Below, in pieces: positions 31,125-43,400 of a DNA stretch of 47,302 nucleotides. The notes below the pieces were generated by a model. That model searched no databases. It was not told where the DNA came from and worked only from the letters and a program-made list of their open reading frames with translations. The DNA is from Acanthaster planci (lineage: Eukaryota > Echinodermata > Asteroidea > Valvatida > Acanthasteridae), in assembly GCF_001949145.1 (NCBI RefSeq), contig NW_019091536.1:74180-121481 (forward strand). The letters run 5' to 3'. Within the stretch, counting starts at the first letter, position 1. Each line of letters begins with the position of its first letter. A program made the position numbers and the translations under genes.

Positions 31125-34100
31125 GTAAGGAGATGGACAGCATGCAGTAGATGTCAGTGTAAAGCTAAACAATAGTCTTTGACAATTTAAAACATTGTAG
31201 AAAGCTCTGGTTAATTTTGAGAAAAGCCTGTGCTACCATTGCTATCACACTTTTGGCCACTTCCAAACCAGAAGTAGAACTGTGACGTTAGTGGCTGAAA
31301 GTCAAAATGGTGTCAGTATACCACAAGGAGAAAGAGTTCAGCATACTTAAATTCTCAGTTGGTGGCAAAAATCCCTCTGTGATTCGAATTTGTTCCCTCT
31401 GGAAAACCTGTGTGAGTTCCAGCCATTTGTTGGTGTCTCCACATTTGTGATTCCCTTCTTTTCTTGGGCCTGATTCCCAGTTATGCCTAGCTTCTGGGTT
31501 TTATGTCTGTTGAGAGTAGATTCATCCCAGGGGATGCGATGACTGTGTTGGCAACAGGGAAAACAGGGAAAACTAGATTTTCGCATTTTGTATTCAGGGA
31601 AAAGTCAGGAAATTTGAATCAGGGAAAAGTCAGCGAATTTGGTTGGCCTGAAAGATGAAGTGTTCAGTCTGTTATACATGTACATGTATGTTGTTCATGT
31701 CTGGCATGTCGTCAACAATATTGAAGATGTGTCAAATGGGCAATAGGTCAAAATGATTGTCCTGGAAAACTCAGGGAAAATAAGGAAATTTTGTTTTTAT
31801 GAAATGCAGGGATGCCTGACTGAAGGATGTTGCAACAGTGTTAATACTCCTGTTTCACCACCACAGTTAAAACTTCTAATTATGGCCTCAAGATGAGTCT
31901 GTGGTTTGGGAGAGAGTCATTGTCCAATGGAGGACCGTCCACATAGAGCATTATCATGAAAAATTATGGGTGGCTAAGCATGCTTTGCTTCAGTTTTAAC
32001 TTCTAAGGCACTGTGCTAGTAAAAGTTACCTTCTTGAATCCTACGAACTCTTTATTTTTCACTAAACTGGTGCCACATTCTTGGGATTTAACTCTTGCTG
32101 GAAATCATAACCCCATATAAAGCAGCAATTCCCAGATTGTACCTTTGTCGACCCCTTCAAATGCTCCAAAATCTCTGAGGGATCAGGAGAGGTCATACAT
32201 GCATTCATTTCAAATTTGCTGCCACGGTCAAGTGGATTGAAGTGCAGCATTTTCTTTAAATTTGTGAAAGTGATCCTTTTTGCCTTTCTCCCCTCACATC
32301 GCAGCAGCCTGGAATCTCTGGCCTGGGCCAGTGCCCAGCTCCACTGTCAGTGTCACATCAGCAGCTCCAAAGTCATTCTGCCCAAGATGCCAGCGGACGA
32401 GAAGTCCGAAGAGCTGGAGATGCTGCAGAGCTCGGTCAATACAAGCCTCGCTCCCAGCAGAGGTGGGTAACGGTCGTAACAGTTTCAACTGCCCTGGAGG
32501 CAGCAGTGCAAAGTGTTGCCGTTGTGTGTTTGTGCATGACAAATGTAAAGTGAGTGTCCCCATTGTTTTGACCCTCAGGAGAAAAGGGCCAGTGTATCCT
32601 CTCAACAGAACCAAAGATTCTTTTCTGCGATCTGAAGCTGAAACCTGGTGAAAGGAAAACATGTGAGTTACATGAAATCTTAGTCCCCCCCCACCAAATT
32701 TCTTTGTGCCTTTCTTTCAGTTTCATTTTGAAGGCATTTTGATTTATCCATTTGACATCTTGGATATGAACAATTTTGGGTGAAAATTGCAATTGATCTC
32801 CATTGTGTATGATTGATTCAAGAGCCGTTTATCTCAGATGTTGCAGCTGTGGTGATAACCAAAAGCTTGATTGGTCAGTAAATTTTCTTCAGCAAAAGGA
32901 CATTGAAGTTATGAAGTGTAGGTTGTGTTTGAGGAAAAAAGTCACACTTTTGTCACTTGCTAGGGTACATTGAATTCAAGATGACTTGTACAGTGAAGGT
33001 TTTATATGATTTGGCTACATTTGATGCAGATGGCTACCTTTGTACATATAATCAGATGTGCTTTGTGGCTTTGCAGATGTACAATTTGCATTATTTAAAG
33101 ACGCAAGTTTTGTATTCCTCTCATGTCAAGTTGTGGTCAAGTGCGTTCAGTGTGCATGTCATGCTAACCCGTGACTGCCGTTTTCTTTGTCCGCCCAATT
33201 GGTTGCAGTCCTGTATCGTGAGACGATTCCTAGCGATGCGCCACCGTCCTACAGAGGTCAAGCAGTCAAGTATTCCTACAAGGTCACCATAGGCATGCAG
33301 CGGGTCAACTGCCCCATCAGACTGCTGCGGGTGCCCTTCAGGGTTCTGGTTTTGTACGGTGAGTAGAAAGTTTGTCCATTGCTGAACACCTGACATTGAA
33401 GGGTTCATTAATTTGAACTCTTTAATTGTGGAACGAGACTCCTCAAAGGGAGCACAGGCGTAATGCTTTGAAGCCTGAAGAAGCCTACAGAGAGAGACGA
33501 CAAAGAAAGGATGAAATTTAGGGGATGGGAAGAAAATCCAGCATTGAGCTTATTTCTATTTCAGTAAAAACCGCACAATCACGTGGGGACTGATGGAGAC
33601 ACAGTGTATGCACTGGCTGAGGTGGGATGCGAACCCACTTCACAGCAGTGGACGGCCATCCCTGATGCTGAAGGAGATTTTCTTCATAATGTACATTCCA
33701 TATTTCAGTAAGAGAGTCCATTTGCTAACCTCTTGAATAGAGACTTCTGGCCTGCCTAGTGTCATTGCCCTTACGTGCTCAGTGGTTGATTCTGAGGATT
33801 GAAGAAAATTTTAATAGGGAGTTCAGGGTTAGCACTTGCTGACAGTATCATTTTGGGCTGAAAAATCCCACTATAAAAAAACAGACAAAATGTATGTTTC
33901 TACTGGCCAAATGGCCTTAAATACCAACTCTTGAAAGCCATTTGTGTGATATTTATACAACATTTCGTAGCACACTCTCTCATCAATGGATATTTGCTAC
34001 AGTGCAGGCTTTACACTTCCTGGACATTAATGTGTACAATGAAAACAAGGAAATGGACATATATACGCTTTGCCATCGAGGCTCTGGTCGTCATTTTGAC

Positions 34101-37100
34101 CTGTCAGCTACCTCCATCAGTATTCATCACCTGATTGTGTTTATTTTGGCTGTGATCGGTCAATATGCATGATCGGTAGATCTTGCTGCACAATTTGTTG
34201 ATAATTCTGCCATCAGCCAATTGCCTTTTTTCTCTCTTAATCAATTGTGAAAGATTGTTTCCAAAGACGGGAAGTAACGTTGGAGACTTCCTGCAGAATG
34301 GACCAGTTGTGCAGAGCGGTCGATTTTGAAGACACACATATTGTTCGCTTCTTCTCCCCAGGTCTTGGAGACACCAGTCTACAGGAACAGGAGGACCAGG
34401 CCGCTTCCAGCAACCCCTTCCTTGCTGAAGAGAGGACCAAGAATTCTCTGCTTGATCTTGCCGTCCAGGTTTTGAACACAGTCACTTCAAGGAAAAACCC
34501 AAGTAAATATCTTCAGGGTTTTTTTCATAAGCGATCCCAGATTTGTCTGTGGGTTGGTATCGCTTGATGGCATTTAGTAGTGGTTGGGGAACTGGATGGC
34601 CTGGGGCAGGAACCAGACATTTCACAGACAATCCCAGATCGTCTTTCGCGTTGTATTAGAACCCTTGATAGCTTGAAATAGAGATCAGGAAACTGCATTT
34701 CTTGGGGCTGGAACCNNNNNNNNNNNNNNNNNNNNNNNNNNNNNNNNNNNNNNNNNNNNNNNNNNNNNNNNNNNNNNNNNNNNNNNNNNNNNNNNNNNNN
34801 NNNNNNNNNNNNNNNNNNNNNNNNNNNNNNNNNNNNNNNNNNNNNNNNNNNNNNNNNNNNNNNNNNNNNNNNNNNNNNNNNNNNNNNNNNNNNNNNNNNN
34901 NNNNNNNNNNNNNNNNNNNNNNNNNNNNNNNNNNNNNNNNNNNNNNNNNNNNNNNNNNNNNNNNNNNNNNNNNNNNNNNNNNNNNNNNNNNNNNNNNNNN
35001 NNNNNNNNNNNNNNNNNNNNNNNNNNNNNNNNNNNNNNNNNNNNNNNNNNNNNNNNNNNNNNNNNNNNNNNNNNNNNNNNNNNNNNNNNNNNNNNNNNNN
35101 NNNNNNNNNNNNNNNNNNNNNNNNNNNNNNNNNNNNNNNNNNNNNNNNNNNNNNNNNNNNNNNNNNNNNNNNNNNNNNNNNNNNNNNNNNNNNNNNNNNN
35201 NNNNNNNNNNNTGTTTTTTTGCAGACAATCACAGATTGTCTCTTGAGTGGTTTCAGATCCTTTGATGGCTTTAGTGATTGAGGGAATCAGGTTTTTTTTG
35301 TGACAGACTTGTGGCATAAGTGTTGACATCATGGCTATCCTGGGAGTCACGTCTCTACAAATTCCCTAAAAGATCTTTTTGTTATGTTGGGTACTAAAAG
35401 TTATGGTTGAACATTATCAAAGCAAACTTGGCAGAACCGGACTCGATTGGCAGTCAAACATCTTTGCAGCAGCATTTACCCGAATTGTTAAATTTTTGGA
35501 TCAAAAATGTAAACATCCAAATTGGTTTTGACGTCAGACCTGATTTCAGCTCTATTAATTTTTCTTTTTGAAATTTTAAGAAGAAAAATTTGGTTACAGA
35601 TTCTGATCTGATGGTTTCATTGTACATCAAAGTTGTGGAGATTCTTGCAATGCCGAATTGCTTAACAATTTGTTTTGTTTTAACTTTTTTACATTTGGAG
35701 ATTCTTACAACATCAAAAATTCGGAGGGCCCCGTGGCACGGTTCTGCCTCTTCAAACCTGCTTACAAGCTGGGAGAAGACATCATAGGGACCATAGAGTT
35801 TCCAGCAAGCTGCACGGTGCCATGCATACAGGTGGGTTGGCTGGGTTGAAAAGGAAGTGTGTGCTGTGATCAAGGGCTGATTTCATAGAGTTTGTAAACT
35901 GAGAAGTTTACTGAACAGTGAACATATTTGCTGACCAGAAACTGGTTACCGGGCAAAAAAGCAGTAGGTATATTGCCTGTGACCGGTGCACCGCAATTTT
36001 TTGTTTGCCCGCTTGCTTTCGTGCTTACAATCCTGTTTGGCATGTGATGGTTCTTGCTCAACACTACTGCTTGCAGAAAAGTTACCAATGAAGACAGGAG
36101 GTCATTAATTGCTGAGATCTGGGCTGTGTGTGATCAAACACGACAATTGTTGGCATTTGAATTGTAATCAGACATGCAACACAAGACTGCTGACGTCTCC
36201 AACATTAGTTTGAGTAGATTTAAGCTATGTTTTAAGTATTCAGTGAATGACAGCAAGCTGTAATGGCGAGATATATTTTCAAGCTCAGCCACAGAAATCT
36301 AAGCTAAAAGCTTTCCTGTAAGTTTAATGTGCTAGACTGTTGTACTTCTTGACATGTTTCAGTATTCTGTGGTCCTTCAGTCGGAGGAACACATAGCTGA
36401 GGAGTGTCGTCGCAAGCCCCATCAGGGTGTCTCTATGTCCTCCCACGGCCGGCACCAAGAGTTCTGCCTTCACATGAGCAAATCACACATGGTCCTGCCC
36501 ATTCCACTTCATGTCACTCCGGGGTTCATCACGGACATAGGTAAAGGAAACCCGTGTTCTCATACTCCCAGAAACAAGAGTTGTTTTTTGTATCTGGATC
36601 TCACGGGTCTAACTTGTACTGCCTGCATCTAGTTGCTCTGTTCAGGAATTTTCGACATAAGTTCCGCTCTCAGAACTTTATCTAAACTTATAGCCACAGT
36701 AGTAAATGTTATGGATTCGGTGATCCAGCTGGGCTTTCAAAAAAGCAATGTTATTTCAGAATAAAGTACCTGATAAATCACATGGGCTTGAATATATGCA
36801 GCATGCCTGAGTTGGCATGTGACCACACGTATAGGTCTCTCTCAAATAACGTTTCGTCCTACAAATTGTCATGTGCTTTGACGTTTTGAAATTCAAATTT
36901 TCGTATTTGGAACAACACGTGCGTGTATAGATCATTTACACACTCTGTGCACACACACACCTGATGGTAATGAACACGCAGCTGTAATTTTCCTACGAGG
37001 ATGGCATCCTATGAGAGAGATCTATAGGACTGACCTAGTGCTTGTGTATCGGTGTTCTTGAATGACCTTCAACATACTTCAGTTTGAGTGTGTATTGCTG

Positions 37101-37520
37101 AAATAGGGAATCAGGTCCGTAAAGATGGGGTTGGTTATTGTTGATAAAGTTTAGCATCAAGGATAACTTACGGAAAGGGGTATTCTTGCTTGTATGAGGG
37201 GTTTAAATTGTATTTATGTACTCATAGAAATTATGTGTGTTTGTCTTAATGTTTGAAAAGTGGATTCGGCCCAATTTGTTGTTCTTTCAGTTTGCCTGAA
37301 ATGGAGGCTCCACTTTGAATTCATCACCGCCAAGGAACCGCTGCCTGATCATGTGATACCGGCCGACCAATCAGAGAGCGCCCTGTGGCAGGGACCCCAG
37401 AGCCTGAATGTTGACACACTGGTCTGGAACCTCCCAATCAAGATTCTGCCCACTAACCCCCTGCACGCCTCCACCAGCACGACGCTACTGACGAAGACCC
37501 CCACAGCTGTCACAGTCTGA
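31024..37520 (+). CDS. RGP1: RGP1, RAB6 exchange-factor subunit (8 exons, complete)
   Basis: RGP1 pairs with RIC1 to form the guanine-nucleotide exchange factor that activates RAB6A on the Golgi for retrograde endosome-to-TGN traffic. Eight GT-AG exons join in phase to 1173 nt (390 residues plus TGA); human RGP1 is about 391. Recognisable family blocks are MIEV..L.RG at the start, [86 protein letters not shown] and LKWRLHFEF, and a C-terminal NLPIKILPT. The fold is known to be arrestin-like. An in-frame ATG at 31003 would add seven residues; 31024 was chosen because it matches the family start MIEV. GBA2 is the divergent neighbour. Confidence 0.96.
31125..32304. other. RGP1 intron after first coding exon
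   Basis: Contains imperfect direct repeats of the type CAGGGAAAAGTCAGGAAATTT (see 31557-31640). Otherwise nothing recognised. Confidence 0.6.
31557..31795 (+). repeat. Interspersed AGGGAAAAGTCAGG direct repeats
   Basis: AGGGAAAA followed by GTCAGGAAATTT, GTCAGCGAATTT and TAAGGAAATTT recurs at about 31600, 31620 and 31774. Two ACAGGGAAAA words precede them. A degenerate minisatellite. Confidence 0.75.
32305..32462 (+). CDS. RGP1: RGP1 coding exon 2 (residues 34-86)
   Basis: Encodes [28 protein letters not shown] and an acidic EKSEELEM stretch. Acceptor CATCGCAG, donor G|GTGGGT. Confidence 0.94.
32579..32662 (+). CDS. RGP1: RGP1 coding exon 3 (residues 87-114)
   Basis: Encodes [20 protein letters not shown] and LKPGERKT, almost identical to human. 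Donor T|GTGAG. Confidence 0.95.
33209..33358 (+). CDS. RGP1: RGP1 coding exon 4 (residues 115-164)
   Basis: Encodes [40 protein letters not shown] and [10 protein letters not shown]. Confidence 0.95.
33430..33690 (+). mobile_element. SINE-like element, family B, copy 2
   Basis: In an RGP1 intron. Shares with 10059-10310 the blocks CTCAAAGGGAGC, GAAGCCTGAAGAAGCCT, AGAGAGAGACGAC, CACGTGGGGACTGA and GGGATGCGAACCCAC. Same strand as the host gene. Confidence 0.55.
34362..34502 (+). CDS. RGP1: RGP1 coding exon 5 (residues 165-211)
   Basis: Encodes [40 protein letters not shown] and TSRKNP, the variable linker with the conserved SNPFL-EE stretch. Donor CCAA|GTAAAT. Confidence 0.92.
34531..35300 (+). 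repeat. Minisatellite, about 97-bp unit, with assembly gap inside
   Basis: ATCCCAG at 34534 recurs at 34631, and as ATCACAG at 35228. Whole units align: GATCCCAGATTTGTCT, AATCCCAGATCGTCT and AATCACAGATTGTCT starts, and GGGGCAGGAACC and GGGGCTGGAACC ends. The N run begins exactly within a unit, so the gap is probably more copies of the array. Confidence 0.85.
34716..35211. other. Assembly gap (N run)
   Basis: A run of 496 N inside the 97-bp minisatellite in the RGP1 intron between coding exons 5 and 6. Confidence 0.99.
35701..35831 (+). CDS. RGP1: RGP1 coding exon 6 (residues 212-255)
   Basis: Encodes [20 protein letters not shown] and [13 protein letters not shown], then CTVPCIQ. The acceptor ACATTTGGAG has a purine before AG but a strong pyrimidine tract upstream. 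Ends in phase 0. Confidence 0.92.
36363..36540 (+). CDS. RGP1: RGP1 coding exon 7 (residues 256-314)
   Basis: Encodes [40 protein letters not shown] and [15 protein letters not shown], matching the human FSVSLQTEE..HQESCLHT..LPIPLSSTPGF order. Confidence 0.95.
37291..37520 (+). CDS. RGP1: RGP1 coding exon 8 (residues 315-390, stop)
   Basis: Encodes [40 protein letters not shown] and a Ser/Thr-rich tail ending TAVTV and TGA. Confidence 0.96.
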
Positions 37521-40392
37521 ACGGCCTAAGCATGGACGAGCTGTACACCTGACAACATTGGCCATTGTTGGACACGGCCAAGCTGGCCATAAACAGACTC
37601 TTGCAGGAGCTCGAGGTCTGATGCCATGTTTCCTTCTCCTACAGTTTTTTTTACAAATATCTACCTTGTCTCCATCTCAGGCTTCATCTCTCATATCGAA
37701 AGTTCTGGCTCAAGCTAAATGAAGCTACTTCCCATTAGCATAAAGTTTGATGCCTCATTTGCAAACCATGAGTTTTTTGGAGTTCTAAAAAAACATTGAA
37801 GGGGTACAAATCAGGTTTATTTAACTTGAGATAGACACGCATGCAAGATTTCAAAACCTTCATACTGTAAAGGCTTTGCATGGCAGCCATCTTGCAGGGC
37901 AGTTCTTTTGCGCCACAGGGACACCTCCTTTGTACGTTCCCTGTGGAAGAAGAGCACTGGCCTGCAAGATGGCAGCCATGCAAATCCTCTATTCAGGACA
38001 GTTTGAGGGAATCGTTAGGTTCATGCCTGCGTGGAGTGTGCATGTGTAATTTTCAGCTGAATGAGTACATTTTTATAATGTCTGTATGTGAGGGGAATGC
38101 ACCCGACCATGGAACCAAGTTCCCGGCAGCAACAGTAATGCTTTTGTTGGAGTACACTGCGTGGATGGAGTTGATTCATGACAGTAATTCTTTTTCTCCT
38201 GTGATAGATGTACTGTACTGTACTGTACAACTCTCTAGGATTATGCCGTTTTGTGTATAGCTCTCTAATGAAATGGAGGTTACTTCCCGAGGGGATGAGA
38301 TTTGAAATGTTTCACAAGTCTGTGTCATAACTGTGGCATAATGATGAAATGAAATCTTTTTTTAGATAGAGCCATCGTGGGATTGGAGGGCAGCCATGAT
38401 TGAGGAACATGGACCTATTTACCGTTTTCTTTAGAATGTCGCCATAGTTCCTGTGAGGACTTGCAAGAGCTTGGTGCATCATAAATAGAGATTCTAGTTT
38501 CTGTGACCGACTACCAGAATTAGGAAGGTAGTCCAACTTCAGTCCTTTGTAACAATTTCAATGGTTTCAATTCCCTATGAAGTAATTTGCAATGGAGGTT
38601 ATGCCTTGCTGGCGTCACCATGGTGTCTCCAAGGCTGTTTTTGTTATTTTAATTTAGTGACTACAAATGCACAAGAGGTTTACTCAGGTCTATCTCTTTG
38701 CCCTCTGAGGAGGCATCAACGCATGACCTCTGTTATTTATCCAGAACATTGTATATGTATTGGTCACTGCATGTGTGCTGCTAAAGTCAAGGAGAAGTAA
38801 GAAACCACACACTTAGAGCTTTAACACAAGCAAGCTAAACAGCATTTTATTAAACACTTGCATATTTTTATACCACATGCTTCATATTAACGTAAATTAT
38901 TTGTACAAATAAAACATTTAAATCCATTTATAAAACAGAACAGACGTCCTCTTTTTATCGCTTTTCACGTAGTCATTACTTATCATATTTGTAGTTACCA
39001 TTCTTGGACGTGTGACCGCAAATTCAACTTCAAGTGGGAACCTCCAAGTGATATGCCTTTATCTTCATAAGATGCATTTATGCCCCTAAAAAAGTGGACT
39101 TTGCAATGGACCACTGTACTGATGACGCCACACTTTTGTTTAAGTGCTCGCTTTCCTATGGTGCTCGGAGGACCCTTAGCTCTTACTGGCTCCAAAGGAA
39201 GTCTACATGTAAAGAGAGTGTGACGTCATCAGTTCACAGGTGTATTCTATGAAAAATAGCCCATGTAGGTATCTCAATTTCACTTCAAATACCCCCCAAT
39301 TAAACCCCTAAGTCACTTGTCAGACCTTCACTTGCCCCAGATGGAATGAAACCTGTATTGAAGACATATTGCACTGTTCACTGAATGTGAATGCCTGAAC
39401 ACACTGAAAGGAGGTAGCATATGTATGTATATGTATGTATAGAATGGTACAGATAACTAGATTCTTACTATCTTGGTTTGGGAAAGGAACCTCTGTGAAT
39501 TTGTCTCCAAAAATCTGCGGTTGTGCATTGTGACTCATTCTTCACACTTTCATGGGGCACAGAGCCCCGTTGAAAATACTAGTGGCCAGGGCCTATCTTT
39601 CTCGAATGTGGATTTCTTTCCAAATCCCAGGGACTTTTGAATAAAAGGTTGGGGTTTCAAGCCAGGAACTCCCCAAGCTGCTTCATGCAAACAGAACTGT
39701 GAGCTCCACAAGTATGCAACTTTTAAGCATGCACTGTACATTTATGTACAACCTTACACCACATCGAGTGTCAGAAATGTTCACGGAACAAGCCTCAATC
39801 GTCTTCTGATGCTATCTTCCGATGAAGACAAGCTACTTGTTTAAGCCAAAAGAATACAAGCTAAATACGTGATTTTTGTTGCACTAGCTCAGAACCCAGT
39901 GTGGAGTTTGCTGCATCGAATGAGATACAGAGGAGCGGATAACTGTTTCAGGAGGGAAATATTCTCCCAAGATCCCCTTGTTTCCATCAGCCCGTGCAAC
40001 CATAGTCTCTCTGTGTATTTCCCAAGTCCAATGGAAAGAAATGACAAGGAAACAGAGTGTTGGATCTTGTCTAATTCTGCATAGATAGAGTTTTGGAGAG
40101 ATTGGAGGTAACCAAGGTATTCTAGTGAACCTTACATCTCAAAAAAGCTTATTTACTCCCAAGTCAGTTTCAATCACATGAGAAAGGAACTCAACCAAAC
40201 AATAAATCTCCCCCTCCCCTTTTCGATCATATGAATAGCACGGATTACAACATTGAATAGATTCATCAGTCTGACTCCATCGATGCGAGGTAACCCAATG
40301 GTCCTGTAAATCAGGGGTTAACATCATCACGGGTATGGCGATGCACGCTTGAAGGAAGCTGAGATGCGCTGACTAACTGTGGTGCGTCACTC
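37521..40392. other. Convergent 3' region of RGP1 and KGD4
   Basis: RGP1 (plus) and KGD4 (minus) point toward each other. A plus-strand AATAAA at about 38907 and a minus-strand AATAAA (TTTATT at about 38845) would place the two 3' ends within about 100 bp of each other. The stretch also holds the long hairpin at 37875-37984. No other gene supported. Confidence 0.5.
37875..37984. repeat. Long hairpin in the presumed RGP1 3' UTR
   Basis: Left arm 37875-37921 (TTTGCATGGCAGCCATCTTG onward to CACAGGGA) pairs with right arm 37938-37984 (TCCCTGTGG to AAGATGGCAGCCATGCAAA) with few mismatches and a 16-nt loop. The outer 22 bases pair perfectly. It lies about 350 bp past the RGP1 stop. Confidence 0.9.
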
Positions 40393-40416
40393 TTAGATGT
40401 ATTCTGGGCCTCCTCT
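40393..40416 (-). CDS. KGD4: KGD4 exon 4 (residues 78-84, stop)
   Basis: Only RGGPEYI and TAA, after acceptor TTTCTTGACAG. RGGPE is the diagnostic C-terminus of KGD4, so this 24-nt coding segment is convincing despite its size. Confidence 0.88.
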   Translation of the reverse strand, partial: RGGPEYI

Positions 40417-43400
40417 CTGTCAAGAAACCAGAAAAATAAACTCAGCTGCAATTGTCGACCCTTCCAGTGAAAGAAGGTACAGTAGATATGTACATGTCAG
40501 TCTGGCCATAATATTTGCTTTGGCAAGGGAGGGTTGGTTGGAAGATATCTTACACCATGTGGTATGCGCAGTGGGTATGTACATGTACATTGGCAGTATA
40601 TGTCCCTTTATTCAGTTTACATAAGTACAGTAACATTCAACACATGCATGTCAAAAAAACAGTATCGCTGTCATACTATTTTTTCCACACTAATAACAAT
40701 AATAACAAGCACTTGTAAAGCTCCATCTATCTAGCAAACCATTCCGAGGCGCTGTATTATCATTATCCCGGCACATTGGGCTCACACATCATCTGAACAT
40801 TCCTGAAACCATCTCAGCTCCCTGGGGAGTATACTAGCCCAGTGCTGCCATTTCGGCGTAAATGGCTAAACACAACCATGTCTGCCCTCACAGGTACCCA
40901 TTTACTCCTGGGTGGAGAGAGGCACATAGGGGTAAAGTGACTTGCCCAGGATCACAACATGCTGCCACCAGCTGAATTCGAACCCCTGACCCTATGATCA
41001 GAAGCTACAAACCCTAACCACTAGGCCACGTGCCTCCACATTCCTTGTTTTGTCCTTGTGTCGGGACAATCATGGGGCTGGTGGGTGGGTGTGGTTTCAC
41101 CGAATACTTCCCCCACTGCTACAGGAGTGGGGGGGGGCAAATGCAGTCAGGCAGGAGTTGTCTCTGTTTGTGAGTTGGTGAGGTTCGATTAGACTAGTGG
41201 CCTCAATGTTTGGTCCGTTGTTGAAATGTCAAGTTGACAAGCTCCTCTCTGAGCCTCAATTAAAGAGACATGTCCAACATGCTGCTACTCAAAGCCACCT
41301 TCTTTATCGTGCAAATATTCAAGAATCTCAGCACTCACATTGATGTAATCCATCTCTTCTTCTGTGATCACTTTCCTCCAGTACTTGGGTGGCAGGGCCG
41401 TGAATTCTATACTGTCACCTCTTCTAGTGCCCACCTTTGAAGTGCTTGAGTTGGACTGTGCCTTGGATGCTCCGGAAGCACCTGTTGAACCTAAACCCCA
41501 CACACAAAAAGCCAAACAGAAAAGTACTTGTTTGAAACCTTGTATCTACAGAGTGTTTGCAGTTACGCCATCATGGAGGGAAGGCTACTGCTCCTGTGCG
41601 TTGTTTGTGAGTAGAGTTTTGTACTTTATCACTGAATTTGCCTTTCAAAAATTTCCCTCACTGATGCTGCACGTAATGTACAAGCATTCTTTACTGCAAC
41701 ATTTTATACTTTCAACATTCGACATGCCTCTTAGTATACAAGAAGACAATCTTTTTCCAACACAATGTCAGAAAAGTCCATGTCTCTCCCTTACATGCAT
41801 TTTTCCTGGGAGATATTGATATTGTATATTATTACAACAGGTTTAAAAGAACATCTTCTTTAAATTTCAAACAGACAGTTTCTGAAACAGATGCGACTTG
41901 TACACCATTAAATGTATTTTTGAAAGCAGATCAACAAGTGTTATTATTATGCCTGAAAATATTATAAATTTTATTGATATATGTTGGACGTCACATTTTT
42001 CTTTAGGCCTTTCAAATTAATTATCAGGGTCACATTACCCGGATTTTCATGTCCAGCCTTATTTTTTAAATATATTACAGTTTAAGTTTTCCATAACAAA
42101 TTAACAGGCACAGTCCCACAGAGTTCACACAAGCACTACGATGTTTTGTAGGCACAACTTAAAACTACACAAGGCTACTGATGTGTGATGCTTGCTCATA
42201 GCACGCTATAACTGTTGTGGCTCCCGGCTTATGATAACATCTCCCGTATTAACATGTAAAATGTAAAGTTCCCTCCCAACTGACTTTGTTCCAGTCTGAG
42301 TGGTGTTAACCCAACAGTTAATTTTAAAGTGCCTTATCACCCTAGTCATTAAAAGCAGGATCATACCCAACGGTCCTTTGACAAAGCGGAACTTGATCAG
42401 TGGTATATGAGGTCGAACGCTCTGAAAAAAAACCCACAAATACAGTAAAAACAATTTACATCAGACAGATTAAAACATTCTCATCAAGCGTTCATGCAGT
42501 GCGCTCTCTCTACAGTTACGTTTTATTCTTATGTGTGCGTGTGCCTTAGAACTAGAACAGTTAGTCACATCAGTGTTTAGAAATCTTTAATCATGGATCG
42601 ATAGACCTTGGTTTCTTGCTTTGTTTTCCATTACATCAATTATCAGACATTCTGCATGAGTAAGCACGGGCGATTTACTTTTTCCAAATTTGAATTGGCT
42701 TGCGCACAGAGGTTAAAGGGTTAAACCAATTACACACCATTGTTGTAAAGTTTGGGCCTGTACTTTGTTTCCCCAAAATTCCCAAACAAATTCCTTTAAC
42801 CCTTTGCCCTCCTCAAAACTTTAACCCAAATTGGTCCTCATTACCAAAATGACAACAGCACAGCACAAAAAGTTAACTGTTCAAGGAAATGAATCGTTCC
42901 CCATGCAGGCATACAAGTGCATGAGGGTTTCATGTCACACATGCGCCTCCATTTCTCCTCACACACACTTGAGCTCTCCTCCGAATGTCGTAAACAGCAC
43001 ATCGAATCATTGCTGCATCATGCATTTACAAAAGAATCAACATCAGTAGTGTAAAGATGACCCTCAGCATTACCCAGCAGGATGAAACCCTCTTACATGT
43101 ATGTACAGTAACATTCTTAAGTAACACTCACAGCAATGTGCACGTTCAGATCATTGGAAATTCGTGTGTCCAGTGTTCATTTCAATGGACCATTGACTTT
43201 TGTTGTCACTTTGATAAAAGATTTCTGGAAACTAGGCCTAATGAGACTTTTATTTTGTAGACAATTTTCTAAATGACTACTTTTTGAAACACCCTGTATA
43301 TCCTAGCCCCCCTCCCTTTTCTTCTCTGTGGTAAAAAAAATTGAAGAGGGTTATGAAAGGTTGGATTGACCTCCCAACCATGCAACAACCAATGGAAGTT

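Noticed and set aside
41286-41339. KGD4 ending in VSAEILEYLHDKEGGFE
   Set aside because: A strong GTGAGT donor follows YIN, and a later exon supplies the conserved RGGPE end in phase.
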